The notes below the pieces were generated by a model, which ran no database searches, was not told the origin of the DNA, and worked only from the letters and a program-made list of their open reading frames with translations. The position numbers and the translations under genes were made by a program. A stretch of 29,820 bases of DNA from Schoenoplectus triqueter (lineage: Eukaryota > Streptophyta > Magnoliopsida > Poales > Cyperaceae): NCBI GenBank assembly GCA_964058805.1, contig CAXKVV010000747.1, positions 1 to 29,820 on the forward strand, given 5' to 3'. Shown one piece after another: positions 11,231-22,717 of this stretch. Numbering within the stretch: position 1 is the stretch's first letter; every line of letters starts with the position of its first letter.

Positions 11231-11394
11231 ACGATTCACAAATAATCCATGAAATATATTTTTTTTCTAACAATTCTACATTCTCGTTAATAAGTAGGAA
11301 AAAATGTAAAAAGATCATTTGACAAAAAAATTATGTTAAGCCAAATTATACCTAAATGATCTACAAATAGTATTCTAAATTCGTATTGTACAAT

Positions 11395-12585
11395 GTTAAA
11401 ACACATCGTGCCACGTGCCATATTGGCACAATACAATTATGGCACGACACGAATATTATACGTTGTGCCTACTGTGTCGTGCTCAATCGTCTCGTATCTA
11501 ATCATATCGTGTATAATCGTATTGTGTTTATGCAATATAATATGACTTAATCGTGATAAATATGTCTTAATAATGTATAATCATATTCTTCATAGTTGTA
11601 CATATATGGATTTGAGTATCTCGTAAATGAACATTCTTCCTCACAGTGCTAGTTCATCTCTGACATCCTTTCATTTGAGTAAGAACTTGATGCAGTGATA
11701 ACTTCTTCTCAATCAATTGAGTACATTCGCGACTTATTTTGAAGCCTACTTTCTGCATCGTCCCAATCCTTCAACAAACAAGAGCTTGAAATATTTTCTC
11801 ATCCAATCTCGTTCTTTTGTCAGTTAGAACCATTATTTTAAAATGTGGCCGCATGGCCGCATATACGGTCCGCTTATGCTTATAAGGTGTGATGCCGCAT
11901 ACATAAAAGTATGCATCCGTATATTCAATAATGCGTATTATTTTTTTAAATATTTATCATATTAAATCTATAAAATTAATTATATTATATTTTTCATGCA
12001 AAATATTCATAAATTATATTAATATCTTATTATATTTTCTTATTTTACATTAAAATTCTTCAAAAATAAATGATTGATTCAAATATTATAATTTTTTTTA
12101 GAATACATATCCACATATATAATCCACATAGTGAACTGCATATGCATCCGTATGTCGCATATGCGTTATGCGATGGTCAACCACACACATATTAAAATCC
12201 GCATTTTAAACCCTTAGTTAGAACCATGTTAGGTATGCTAAAACATGATTCAAAAGCTATTATGGACACCAGAACGACAAAAATATCACATTGATGCTAA
12301 AGTTTGGGAACATAACCTTGATTTGTTGCCAAAATTATAAAATGCTGAACTCGTGTCGTGTCATGCAGTATTTTCATTTTTTATCGTGCTTTCATGTTGT
12401 ATCGTGTCGTGTCTAGATTCTGTACTGTTGTGTGTCGTACCGTGTTGATTTTTTTAAAATTAAATACGGTACGATTAAAGTACAGATCCAGAACCGTACC
12501 ATGTTGTACTGTTCCGTGCTCGACAATCATATTGTGCCGTCCTCAAATCATATTGTTCCGTACCGTACTCAGCCACAGTAGAGAT
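11395..12585. repeat. Two CGTGTCGTG-motif-rich blocks flanking a MITE
   Basis: The blocks 11395-11560 and 12345-12585 are rich in variants of cgtgtcgtg, ggcacgacac and gtaccgtac. The MITE at 11834-12215 lies between them. The arrangement resembles another non-autonomous short-motif transposon broken by the later MITE, but no terminal repeats or target duplication could be assigned. The open frame across 12358-12609 is a product of the repeated motifs, not a gene. Confidence 0.4.
11834..12215. mobile_element. GCATATGCG-rich MITE, copy 1
   Basis: A 382-bp element bounded by a 12-bp direct repeat, agttagaaccat, at 11822-11833 and 12216-12227. The termini contain the imperfect inverted repeat ttttaaaatgtgg and ccgcattttaaa. 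Subterminal regions hold many near-palindromic units such as gcatatgcg, tgcggccgcat-like words and cgtatatt. The centre is AT-rich. Roughly 80% of the sequence matches copy 2 at 13094-13768 by eye. The duplication length is closest to the 9-11 bp of Mutator-like elements, but the class is not certain. No coding capacity. Confidence 0.7.
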
Positions 12586-13084
12586 AGATCTAAAGATAAT
12601 ATATTGTGACATTATCCTCCTCATCATAACATTTATTTTTATTGAATTATCGATAATATATTATATTTTATTTAATGCAATGACATAAGCTCTTTTTATT
12701 CTTTCATTTGCTCAACCAAAAAAAAATAATTTATGACATCATAACTTTACATAAATAGTTGTGCATCTTTAACTTTATTCTCCAACCAAACATGAACATG
12801 GACTGCAATATAATTCTAAATGTCATTGTAAACTAATTGTAAACTCAGTTATACTCTAAATGTAACGTATTAGAGTGACATAATTAAAAATTAATTGAGT
12901 TTATAATTAAATTATAATTTTAGAGTGATATTTTTTAATTTTTTAAATTTTATATTGGCCTTTCACTGATTCTCCCTTGCTCGACTGGTGAACCAAAACA
13001 TCATGAATTTTGACATTTTGTTGTTTCCCAGACGCAAATAATATCTTACCTTACCTGTTTTCTCGTGCGCTCTCTTTATCATCT
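12586..13084. other. Short AT-rich intergenic interval
   Basis: No gene is seen. A loose dyad of aaactcagttatactctaa-like text and attagagtgacat...attgagttt lies near 12840-12905, possibly the remains of a small inverted-repeat element. Confidence 0.4.
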
Positions 13085-13093
13085 TCCCATCCA

Positions 13094-13768
13094 TTGTTTT
13101 AAAATGCGGCCGCATGATCGCATATACGGTCCGCTTATATTTATGCGGTGTTATATTGCATGTATAAGAGTATGCATTCGCATATTCAATAATACATATT
13201 ATTTTTTATAATATTTATCGTATTAAGATTATAAAATTAATTATATTATATTTTTCATGCAAAATATTCAAAATTATATTAATATTTTATTATATTTTTC
13301 AATTTATATTAAAATTCTTCAAAAATAAATGATCAATTCAAATATTATAAAAAAATTTAAAATACATATTCGTATATATAATTCGTATACTGAACCGTAT
13401 ATACATTCATATGTTGCATATACACTGTACGATAATCAACCACATGTAGAGGTGGCAGAACCCGACCCGACTCGAGAAACCCGCTCGACCCGTCCGGACT
13501 TAAACCCGACCCGATCTAATTTTTTAAGAAAGTCAAATTGACCCGACCCGACCCGACCTGAGATCAAATGACCTTTAATCCAATCGAAATCTATCAACGA
13601 TCTGAAAAAACACAACATATAAATTGATCCGACCCGACCCTAACCCGACCCGACCCAACCTGATTTCTTCTAAAAAATCAAACTGACCCGACCCATCTGA
13701 CCCGAACCCGAACCCGACCCGACCCGGCCGGCCAGATTGCCACCTCTAACCACATGTATTTTAAAACC
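13094..13768. mobile_element. GCATATGCG-rich MITE, copy 2, interrupted by a hAT-like insertion
   Basis: Starts ttgttttaaaatgcggccgc and follows copy 1 (11834-12215) closely through the AT-rich centre to gataatcaaccacatg at 13446. It is then split by the element at 13447-13748 and resumes tattttaaaacc at 13757. Possible target duplication words tcccatc occur at 13085-13091 and 13774-13780, but competing matches make the outer boundary uncertain by several bases. It is older than the insertion it contains. Confidence 0.65.
13447..13748. mobile_element. Non-autonomous hAT-like element with CCCGACC arrays (copy C), nested
   Basis: A 302-bp element with perfect 11-bp terminal inverted repeats, tagaggtggca at the left and tgccacctcta at the right. 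It is flanked by a perfect 8-bp duplication, accacatg, at 13439-13446 and 13749-13756. The interior is mainly degenerate cccgacccga repeats with C-rich polarity on the plus strand. The 8-bp duplication and TAG...CTA ends place it in the hAT superfamily. It sits inside the older MITE at 13094-13768 and ends 106 bp before the start codon of the trigger factor gene, so it is probably in that gene's promoter or 5' leader. No transposase is encoded. Confidence 0.9.
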
Positions 13769-13854
13769 TTCAATCCCATCGCATCCCATCCAACCCACTT
13801 ATCACTTCACCTCGCCTCATCTCATTTTCCCTCTTCCCCACCGCTCCATTGAAC

Positions 13855-16800
13855 ATGGAGCTCTCCATCCGCTCTTTCCTCTCCATCCGCCATGTCTCTA
13901 TCCCAACTCCCTCCTCTTCTCGCAGCAGCATCACTCTTCCTCACCGATCAATCTCCATCTCCTCTTCCCCCCTCCTCTTCTCGCGAAACCTGAGAAGTGT
14001 CACGGTACGCACCAGTGCTCTCGAGGTCACGAAAACCGAGAAAGAGTACTTCCCGGCTAGTGGAATTCGAGTAACAGAGTCTGATCAGCCCAATTCATGT
14101 GTTAGTACAGTATCTTTCTCTCGCTTTTTAGTTCCTTAATTTACCCTGGTTTTGGATGAATAGGGATTTTCTTGGTATCTAATATATAATAAGTTACGTG
14201 ATACGTCCCGTCATCAAAATTGCTAATGCTATATGATCCTGCATGTAAAAATGTTGTAATTTTTCTTTATTTTTTAAGAGTTTTATCTCTCATCCTTGTT
14301 ATTATCTTGTACAGATCACTGTTAAAACATGTAGTAGATTAAAATATTTTGAATAATATAACTTACAAGTTATTTTTTTTCCGGTTCCACGTCTCTGAAT
14401 TTTCAACTCCTGAACCCCTTGCGACAATATAGCTATAAATTTTGTTCAATATTGAGTTTTTTTAATAATTTAAAACATTTTGATGAAAAATTCGGGGAAA
14501 AGGCTGCTGAACCTATAACATGCAAACAACTTTGCAAAGCTCCACAGAAAATCCCATGAGCCTGCACAGTTTGTGTTTCAGACCACAAACAAATTTTGTT
14601 CACTTGTGGGGGCTCCCCTTCCCTGTGCAGTCCCAGGCTCCCAGCTGCTTCAATCTCCTTCTTTCCTTTGAAAATGTATAAAGTCATTAATGAGACTTTT
14701 TTAACTTGTGTATCTTTTTACAGCTTAAATTGCAGGTGGAGGTTTCTCCAAGAGTATGCTTACAGTGTTATAATTCAACCTTGGATGAGATTTCCAAGCA
14801 GCTAAAGGTGCTTTCTTGCCCCCTATTCCTTGGGAAACACAAATTTGTTATGCAGCACCATCTTTATTTATAAATTGGAGTCGTGCTCTAAATTCTACAT
14901 GTTTGTGATCTTTATTGGTATAATTGAGTTAACATACCTAATTATTGGGGGCTTAATATCTTTTCTTTGAGAATTCACCCGCAAAGTGAAACATATAATC
15001 TAGCAGTAAATGTTCAACAACAACACCGAGAACTCGGGTACCACTTGGTATAACATTATAGATATATATATTTCATTGATATCAATGAGTGGTTATATGT
15101 TGTTATGGTTTTGTCAGGTTCATGGATTTCGACCTGGACAGAGGCTTCCAGAAAATCTGATAGTGAATTATGTCGGGAAAGAGAACTTACGAAATGCTGC
15201 AATTGAGTCTATTCTAAAGAAAACCCTTCCTCAAGCAATGTCCTCAGTAAATGTTCCTCTCTAATTGCTAAAGCAGAGATTACTATTTCTGCTGTTACAT
15301 GCCTATAGCATATATAGAATTCTAAAAAATAAGAAGAATGTTAAATTTTGTTTGATTAGGCATGTATTACCATATCTGCTTTCCTCAGTTTTATTTGTTA
15401 TTTTGGTTAATGCTTAGCAGTTAGCAAGTATTAAGAATTGGATTTTCTTGTTTAGGTAGAAGGACGTGCTTTACAAGACTCTCTTCAAATAACAAGCAAG
15501 TTTGAAGATTTGAGTGATTCTTTCTCTCTTGAGAGTGTGTTTAGGTATGTTCAAGCGTGACCTTATATTAATAAAAGAACTGGGAAAATATAAGAAGATT
15601 GCGTCTGCAGTTTTATCTATCATCTTTGTTTGGATTTATATATAAACTGCATACAGAGCTGCTTTATGACACTAAAGTCCTTACCCAGGTATGATGTTGT
15701 TGTTGATGTTGTACCAACTGTCACATGGTTACTGGATACCAAGTACAAGGATCTAAAGATTGTTGTGGAGATAGATGACATAATTGATGCTGAAAAGGCA
15801 TCTGAGATAGAATTTAACCGCCGGCATAAAGCACTGGGTGCACTTCGAATTGTGACTGACAGAGGATTGCAGGTTGCATCATTAATCATTTAAGTTAATA
15901 CTTAACAATTTCTGCTTGAATTTGTTTTATTCTTTTGGATAGTCTTGCTTTCATGTACTAATCCAAATTTTTTGTTGTCATATTATTATATAGTCAGGTG
16001 ATCTTGTTGTGCTTGATATATGTGGAGAGGGTATTGCTGACGGGGAAACAAAAAGTGAGAAAATTCCAAATTCTGAGAGAAAAGGTAAGCAATTCCATTC
16101 TTAGTGCATTTGGTTTTGGTTCTATTTCACAATTTCAGCCATATCTGATAATGATTTGCGCAACTGATACTAGTCAGACTGTTGATTTGGGCTCCTCATG
16201 GTTTTCCGTTGGCATGACTTAGTTTCACGTCCCTTATTGATGTTAGATTTGGCCAGATTGGGTTCACTAATTAATTAAAAGTGCTTAGTTTTGGCTTTTA
16301 TGCACCTGAGGTTAGTTGATTCCTGGTAATGTAGTGATGGACACGTTGGATCACCACTGTTGCTTAATCAAAGCTGCTAGTTTCCCAGATCCACTCTCTT
16401 TGTTACCAGTAAAAAAATATTACTTCACTGTGAATTTTTTTGACAACTAAATAGAAGTAACTATGAATTTGAATGATTTAGTCAATTAATAGTCAGAAGG
16501 AGAACAGTAAGACAATAACCCATTTAGAAAAGGAGGAGAACAGTATGAACCGAAATAGGTTAACTGCTTCTTATTACTTCATTTTTCTCAGGATTTCACT
16601 TAGACACAGCAGAGTCAAATAGCCTTCTTCCCGGGTTCTTGGATTCAATAATTGGGATCCGACAAGGTGAAACAAGATCCTTTACTCTTGAATTTCCACA
16701 ATCTTGGGAGCAAGAGAGTCTCAGAGGTGTCGCTGTTAAATACACAGTGAGTACTATCTCTCTCTCTCACAAATATTTATCTGGCCTTAAATTTGAAAAA

Positions 16801-19360
16801 GCCATACTGCAGAAAAAGAAAAGGAAGAAAAAGTTGTTGATTAGCTAGCCATTGAGGACATGGGCAGTTATATCATTGTCCCAAAATAATTAGAGTAAGG
16901 AGATGCTGATCTTTTTTAAAAAAAGCAACTCAAAAAACTCCATTTATGCTAATTGTAACATTAATTAACTAGCCATTGAGGACATGCTTATAAAAGCAAC
17001 TTGTAAATCACAAATATCAATTAGAATAGAAAAACTATTCATCATTTTCAATCTCTTTCTCTCTCTGCTCTCTTCCTTTCAATCAACACAATTGAAAATT
17101 CTATAAAAGTACATCAATTTCATGACTGAAGCCTTTGTTGTTTGTTGTTATGATTTAGGTTGAGTGTAAAGAGCTCTTCTATAGAGACTTGCCTCCCCTG
17201 GATGATTCCATTGCTGAACAGCTACTTCCTGGATGTACCACACTGGAACAGGTTTCTTCTTTTCTTCTTTTCTTCTTTTCTCTTACTTCAATGCACAGAT
17301 TATTTTAATTTATTAATCAATTGTCTTCTTCTCTTAATCGAAATGTAGGTTAAGGAACTAATTTTGCAAAGATGTAAAGAGGTTGAGAAGACAGCCATTG
17401 ATCAGGCAACAGACAATGCTATTTTGGATAGGTTGGGAAAGGTCAGCTCAATAATGTGAATATTATGATCTGTAAAGTGCATATCAAATTGTGGTAGCTG
17501 TTTTGTTCAAGTCCTTACTATAAGTGGAAACAGCAGATGCATAATAGTAGGAGTTCAAGTGAGATTTAATTGAGATTTGAACGGGGTTCCTTGTGTGATT
17601 GGAACTTTTGTATCCTTGTCTCTAGTCATACAAATCCAGTCCTCTACAGATCACACGTCTCATAAAGTATGAAAGTTCAATTGATAAAATACAAACCATA
17701 TGCGATGTCTTTATGCAATATGTATATGACATTGCATATCCTTGATTGATTAACTATTTTTTATCTCTTTCCATAGATAGTAGAGATTGATATACCGCAG
17801 TCTGTATTTGAAGAACAAGGCAGGCAATTATATGCTGATAAGCTTTTTCAGTTACAAGTAAGATAAGTTAATAACCATATAAAAGTTTTCTCTTCTGAGT
17901 CATTATATTTTAATTTATCCATATTATTATTTATTATTTGAGTAGGCAGAAAGGAGGCTAGACGAGAACCAACTACAATCCCTCTCAAGTGAAGAATCAG
18001 TAAGAGAATACTTAGAAAAAGAAAAAGAGAATATTTCAGCCATAACAAGACAAATGTTAGCAGTTGGTGAGATTTTCAAGTGTGAAAATTTGCAGGTAAT
18101 TCCAAGTTTCTATCAATTTGTGATCCATGATAGCTTATATGGGGTCAGACTCATTAATTTTCATGGGATTCATATTTTGGTTTGTTATAAGTTTGAGGGG
18201 TAAATTTTCGGAGAGGTCACTCAATTTCATATGAAATTCATATTTGGTCACTGTATTTCAAATTATCCATTTTTAATCACTGAATTTCAACATGTATTCA
18301 GTTTTAGTCATCTTTGTCATATTTTTTTAATTCAACATCTAACTGTACTGACATCGCATCCTACATGGACCCTATATTTTACAGTTATACTATAATAAAA
18401 GTTTATTATTCAAATCATGTACATAAAGTTGTATTCCTAGTGATAAGAAACAAACATTTTTTTATCTCATTTAGTCATTTTTAGTTTTGTAATTTTTATT
18501 GGCAATATTACATATCCCATGTAGAATGTTGTATCGGCATTGATATGATTTTAATCGAAAAAAAATAACATAGTTACTAAAACTGGATATATATTGAAAT
18601 TCAGTGACTAAAAATGAATAATTTGAAACTCAGTGACCAAATATGGATTTCATATGAAATTGAGTTTGAGTAGGGTTGAATTTGGTAATACTTGTGTACT
18701 GTCAGTGGTAATTGGAATAAATTCCAATTCCCACATACTATTATTACTGATCGTGAATTTTAAAACGCAACTGTGTTATTTGTTTGCCACTGTTCTTATA
18801 CCATTGTGGTACCATAAAACCTTGCCATCTGTTGTTTCACTAATACCTGGTTCAAAAGTAATTATTGATACTAACAAGATTAGTTTCTGCCATACTCTGA
18901 CAGCTCTTAACAGAAGAGCTTGTGAAAGAAGTTGGGAACACAGTAGCAGAGTTTAAGAAGCACAGCCGAGACTATGATGAAGATCGGATCAAACAGCAGG
19001 TTTGAAAACAAACTTTTATCGAACTTAAAAAACTCTGTTAAGTATATATTCCTATGGGGAGGTAATGTTTGTTTTTGAAACAAGGTTTTTAGAATTATTT
19101 GATGTGAAAATGTCAGACTTTTCTGGTATTTGTGGTACCTATTGTATGCATTGTCGAACCAAAATTTGGTGGTGACATACTTGTACACCAAATCCACTCG
19201 ACAAACTTTTCGGATTTTTTTATCATTGTTATTCAGTTGTGGTACTAGCATAACAAATGGTACTTTCTGCGTTGAAATTCAGGTCCAGGATGTATTAGAG
19301 GGTGCCAAGGTGCTGGAATGGCTAAGAGAGAATGCTCATATTGAATATATTAAAAAGTGA
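13855..19360 (+). CDS. TIG: Trigger factor-like chaperone, predicted chloroplastic (13 exons)
   Basis: Ribosome-associated chaperone with a peptidyl-prolyl isomerase-type domain, expected in the plastid stroma. Exons by GT-AG junctions: 13855-14100, 14724-14807, 15118-15246, 15456-15544, 15689-15872, 15994-16084, 16592-16746, 17159-17251, 17349-17441, 17777-17857, 17946-18095, 18904-18999 and 19283-19360. They join in frame to 522 codons, near the usual family length. Residues 1 to about 55 are Ser/Arg-rich with few acids, as in transit peptides. The ribosome-binding domain has the signature GFRPGQRLP near 113-121. The FKBP-like part (about 245-340) contains LLPGFLDSIIGIRQGE and WEQESLRGVAVKYTV. 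The remainder is a helical, Glu/Lys-rich C-terminal chaperone region ending in a lysine before TGA. No break is seen. Intron 11 holds a MITE. The start was chosen as the ATG at 13855. Splice sites are read by eye and not confirmed by transcripts. Confidence 0.9.
16845..16986. repeat. Short direct repeat in intron 7 of the trigger factor gene
   Basis: The 18-base word ctagccattgaggacatg occurs at 16845-16862 and again at 16969-16986, 124 bp apart. A second shared word, aaaagcaact, follows near 16921 and 16992. This suggests a small, partly decayed tandem duplication inside the intron. Confidence 0.5.
18198..18663. mobile_element. Long-TIR MITE in intron 11 of the trigger factor gene
   Basis: Two arms of about 90 bp, 18221-18310 and 18573-18663, are inverted repeats of each other. 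Each carries the phrases tcaatttcatatgaaat, atttggtcactg, caaatta, tcactgaatttcaa and cagttttagt. About 260 bp of AT-rich sequence lies between them. The word gtttgag occurs just outside on both sides (18191-18197 and 18664-18670) and may be the target duplication, with the right end slightly trimmed. Long inverted repeats without an open frame fit a Mutator-like or similar MITE. It accounts for most of the 808-bp intron and is expected to be spliced out. Confidence 0.7.
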
Positions 19361-21968
19361 GGTTTACTTGAGACCTCCATAGTCAAACTAATAGTTCCAG
19401 TGTATTTGCGAAGTGCTTTTTTTATTTTAATGTTTGAAATTTTTTATTGTTATGAGATAAAAAAAATGGCGTTGGAATTGTAGTGTACCTTATTGATTTT
19501 GTTATTTGGTCAAATTATAATATTCAGAAATAAAGCACTTAATCCAAAACGAGGCTATTATATGCTATTATATCAATTAATCATAACATTATATTACAAG
19601 GAGGGGACTTATCAAGATCCTTGACTTTTGCACAAAAGTTCATACGACTTTAAAATTTCTGACCAACACCTTAAGTCTTGCAAAATCTAATTTAGTAAGG
19701 TGCTAAAATCAATTTCTTCTTTTGATAAAGATTTGATGTTGGTGTTGTAAGTTAGCAAGACTATTTTTTTTCAGCTATTCTTTCGAATTAATGGTCCATC
19801 GGTTGACATCCAAATGGTCCATCGATTGAACTGCCAGATCAATCGAGTCGATTACCGGTTTTTGAACTACTATATTCATGAAATTTCAGACCATGTAACA
19901 AATAATTTAGAGACGGAGTCAGAATTTGATTATAAAGGGCCGGATTACGGAATTCAAGAATAATTAAAACATATTAAAAGTATAATATAAAAAAATATTA
20001 AATAATAATTATATTGACAACAATACTAAATAAATTTTAAATTATAACATCAATAATATAATATAAAAAAGAAATATATTATATGTATAATAATTTTTTT
20101 TTCTAAAATAAAGACTAGATCTATATTTTTATTAATTTCAATTTAGCCCTGCGATTTCCTACCAATCATACATATTAAATCAGTTGAAGTTGGTACAAGC
20201 CCTCAGTTTGAGTCTCAATCCATTGTCGAACTGGGAGCTTGTACCAACTTCAACCGGTTAAAAAAAGCTTTCTAATATTTTTCGCTTCATATTAAAAAAC
20301 CTATAGAAAAATAAAAAATATATACATGATACAATCCATACTTATCATAATTTAATTAGTTCATCAAGTGTGTATTTTAGTATTTAATTTATCATAATAA
20401 AAATAACAATAAGTTTCAGAGTAATAATCAATTATTATATATTCTTAAGTTTCTTTCTATTGTGTACTAAATCTAGCGTTGGGAATTGACTGTCTCCGAT
20501 TTATTGAATCTATAGGCTGAAGCATAAATGTTTCGTACTAATAACTTGTTGTCAAGGACTCAAGACTCAAGGAATGCTTACTCAAAAATGTTGGTCGGAA
20601 GGAAAATTGTCAAAAGCAGGAGTGTCCTTGTCCTTCCTTATGAGTTGTGTTAAGCGAAAGCATGAAGGCAATAGTGAAAAGCATATCTTGAAGACTCAAG
20701 AGACAAAAACGAGTATTGGGTGTGTTTGGATGGTAAAATGATTAGTATAAGAATAATATTGTTTGGGTTAGAAATTGAAAATAGTTTGAGATCACTGATA
20801 TTTTGGAAAATATGAGAAGAATACTATTTTTTACTATTTCAGGTTAGTAAAATATTATTTGGATAGAAACTCAAGAACAGTGGAGATAATAGTTAAAGTA
20901 ATTAATTATTATTAGTATTTTATTTCATAACAATATTTATTTAATATTACTCCATACTAATATAATTTTTTTTTTATTTTCACTGCCCTCATGGGTACTA
21001 ATCTACTAACCCAACGTTTTCTATGGATTAGCGAATTAGCACTGTTCTGCTGCTATTTTCGACTGGAGGTAGCGTATTATACTATCCCTGCTTCTGCCGC
21101 AATACTCATTACTTCATAGTAATAATTACATAATTAACAATATGTAAATAAATTTAGCAAAGATTAAAATCTACATCAAGTTTACAACATCAAGAAAACC
21201 TGATTTAAAAAGGAAAATGTTCCGGAGATACGTGATTTGATAATGTTATTCGATATAGAGCACTTCAATATGCAGTTTATTTGGAATGAGAATTGTATTT
21301 CACACATTTTATAATTGGGTGAAACTTGTCCATTTCTTATTTACTTTATAATGTTAAAGTAGATTCGTGATGCTTTTGGCAGAGAAAAAAAAAGAGATAA
21401 TATATTCACTTTCTCGGTTCAAGAAAATATTCTCTAGTTAGATCTGAACTCAAGTCCAGTTGGTAAAAGGAAGAGAAAAAAATGCATAGAGGATGAAAGG
21501 TCATAATTGATTTTCTTATTTTCCTCCTCAAAGCAAATTAACTCGCAAAAAGCAATGCAACGCTCAGAACAGTTTTCGTATCCAACACCGCTGTCCATTC
21601 CTCTAATTTCCTAACAGGCCGAATAACAAATACAAATAAAAAGCCCAACAAAATAGCATACCTAGTTTCTAATAAGGGGCTGGAGTAGGTCCAAATCCCA
21701 TCAGACCCATTTTTTATTTGATGACTCCATCCACCGTTAAATATTTTTAAGATTTGTACTTTAATTTTCTTGATGCTTTGAGATTTATACATTGTTTGAT
21801 CGTACGGATTAGAGCTATGATTGAACTGAGATAGATCCGATGGGCTTTGGATTTACTCCTGCCCCTTCTAATAAAGGCTCGGTGCTGAAGTGCTGCACAA
21901 TGAACCCTGTATGCCATCGCAATTCACAAGCATATTGCACCGCAGCGCACGCTACGTTTGATCTTGGA
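19361..21968. other. Intergenic region between trigger factor gene and F-box fragment
   Basis: No gene is recognised. It begins with the 3' flank of the trigger factor gene. Near 19790-19860 the word atggtccatcg occurs twice, followed by gattaccggtttttgaac, resembling a degraded common plant repeat. Sequence at 19912-20160 (gacggagtcagaatttgat, agggccggatta, tttagccctgcg) also looks repeat-derived. A strong inverted repeat lies at 20182-20255. Near 20720 the text gggtgtgtttggatgg looks like a hAT-type MITE end without an identifiable partner. Confidence 0.45.
20182..20255. repeat. Inverted repeat with potential hairpin
   Basis: The 17-base arms ttgaagttggtacaagc (20184-20200) and gcttgtaccaacttcaa (20237-20253) are perfectly complementary. 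Pairing extends with a few mismatches into the loop (ccctcagtttga against tcgaactggg), leaving a loop of about 12-14 bases. No gene overlaps it. It could be the core of a small foldback element or a small-RNA hairpin. The sequence alone does not decide. Confidence 0.7.
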
Positions 21969-22190
21969 ATGGAACTAGATTGGGCATATCTCCCACCGGA
22001 GCTTATCACCGTCATCTCGCAAAAGATCGCCACCAGCGTCAACTATGCCAATGTTCGTGCTGTGTGCAAGCCATGGCGACGAGCTCTGATTTTCCACCCT
22101 CACCATCTGATGCTTCGCCGACCCCCCTATTTTATCCTCCATTTCCCCCTTGCCCCCACCAACCACCTGCCACCCAACGGGTATGGATGA
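21969..22190 (+). pseudogene. F-box protein N-terminal fragment (F-box/DUF295-like), truncated
   Basis: From the ATG at 21969 the frame encodes a recognisable F-box: DWAYLPPELITVISQKIA, then VNYANVRAVCKPWRRAL, which match the conserved Leu-Pro and Val-Cys-x-x-Trp positions of plant F-box/DUF295 or kelch proteins. F-boxes bind SKP1 in SCF ubiquitin ligases. After the F-box the frame becomes proline-rich and stops at 22188-22190. A different forward frame stays open from about 22183 to the copia insertion at 22299 (containing DDLGTRDLLFYE), so a frameshift near 22150-22185 is possible. No kelch or DUF295 body follows beyond the retrotransposon. It is best read as a gene fragment. Confidence 0.7.
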
Positions 22191-22298
22191 TTTAGGCACT
22201 CGTGATTTACTTTTTTATGAGTTGCATGCACCACTGCTGGTTAGTAGTGTCATTGAGAGAAGGACAAGTCAATATACTGTAATTATAGATATGATAAA

Positions 22299-22574
22299 TG
22301 TTGAAACTAAGTAGTATTAGGGACAAATAATTAGCCTCAGAGGCCCTTAACATATTTAGTTCATCATAGACTAATTTAGGAATTAAAGGGAGCAACTAAA
22401 TTTGGTATATAAAGTTACTCAACCTTTATTCCTTTTATAGAAAGTTACCGTTATTTTTTCAACAGCTCTTTATTTTCCTTTTGGCTATATAATGCCCACT
22501 GTACAAAGAAATCAATAGAATGAAATATAACTTTTCTCATTCATCTTCTTTGTCTCACTTTACAAAAATTAACA
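22299..22574 (+). repeat. 5' LTR of the copia element
   Basis: 276 bp, matching the 3' LTR in length and at all but six positions. It begins TGTTGAAAC and ends TTAACA. Confidence 0.95.
22486..22492 (+). promoter_or_regulatory. Putative TATA box in the 5' LTR
   Basis: TATATAA lies in the second half of the LTR, where a retrotransposon promoter is expected. The same word is conserved in the 3' LTR at 27123-27129, from which outward transcription is possible. Confidence 0.5.
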
Positions 22575-22590
22575 TGGTATTAGAGTGGGA
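22575..22590 (+). other. Primer binding site, initiator tRNA-Met type, diverged
   Basis: The sequence tggtattagagt begins immediately after the 5' LTR. It resembles the TGGTATCAGAGC complement of plant initiator methionine tRNA, with two changes in the first twelve bases. Confidence 0.8.
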
Positions 22591-22717
22591 TTAAATTTTG
22601 ACTCAAGGCAGAAAAGCAAACCAGCAGCAGTACTAGCAACTGCAAATCAGTAAAATTAAGCATACCAATAGTGCTGATTTTTTACCAGAAAAAGCCAGAA
22701 AAGCCTGAAAAACAACA

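Noticed and set aside
13329..14060. Proline/Thr-rich open frames before and across the first trigger factor exon
   Set aside because: They derive from CCCGACC repeats or from the wrong frame of exon 1. The frame from 13855 gives the transit peptide and joins correctly to exon 2.
20182..20255. tRNA-derived SINE or tRNA gene
   Set aside because: No cloverleaf or convincing A and B boxes could be traced. Only the simple inverted repeat is supported.
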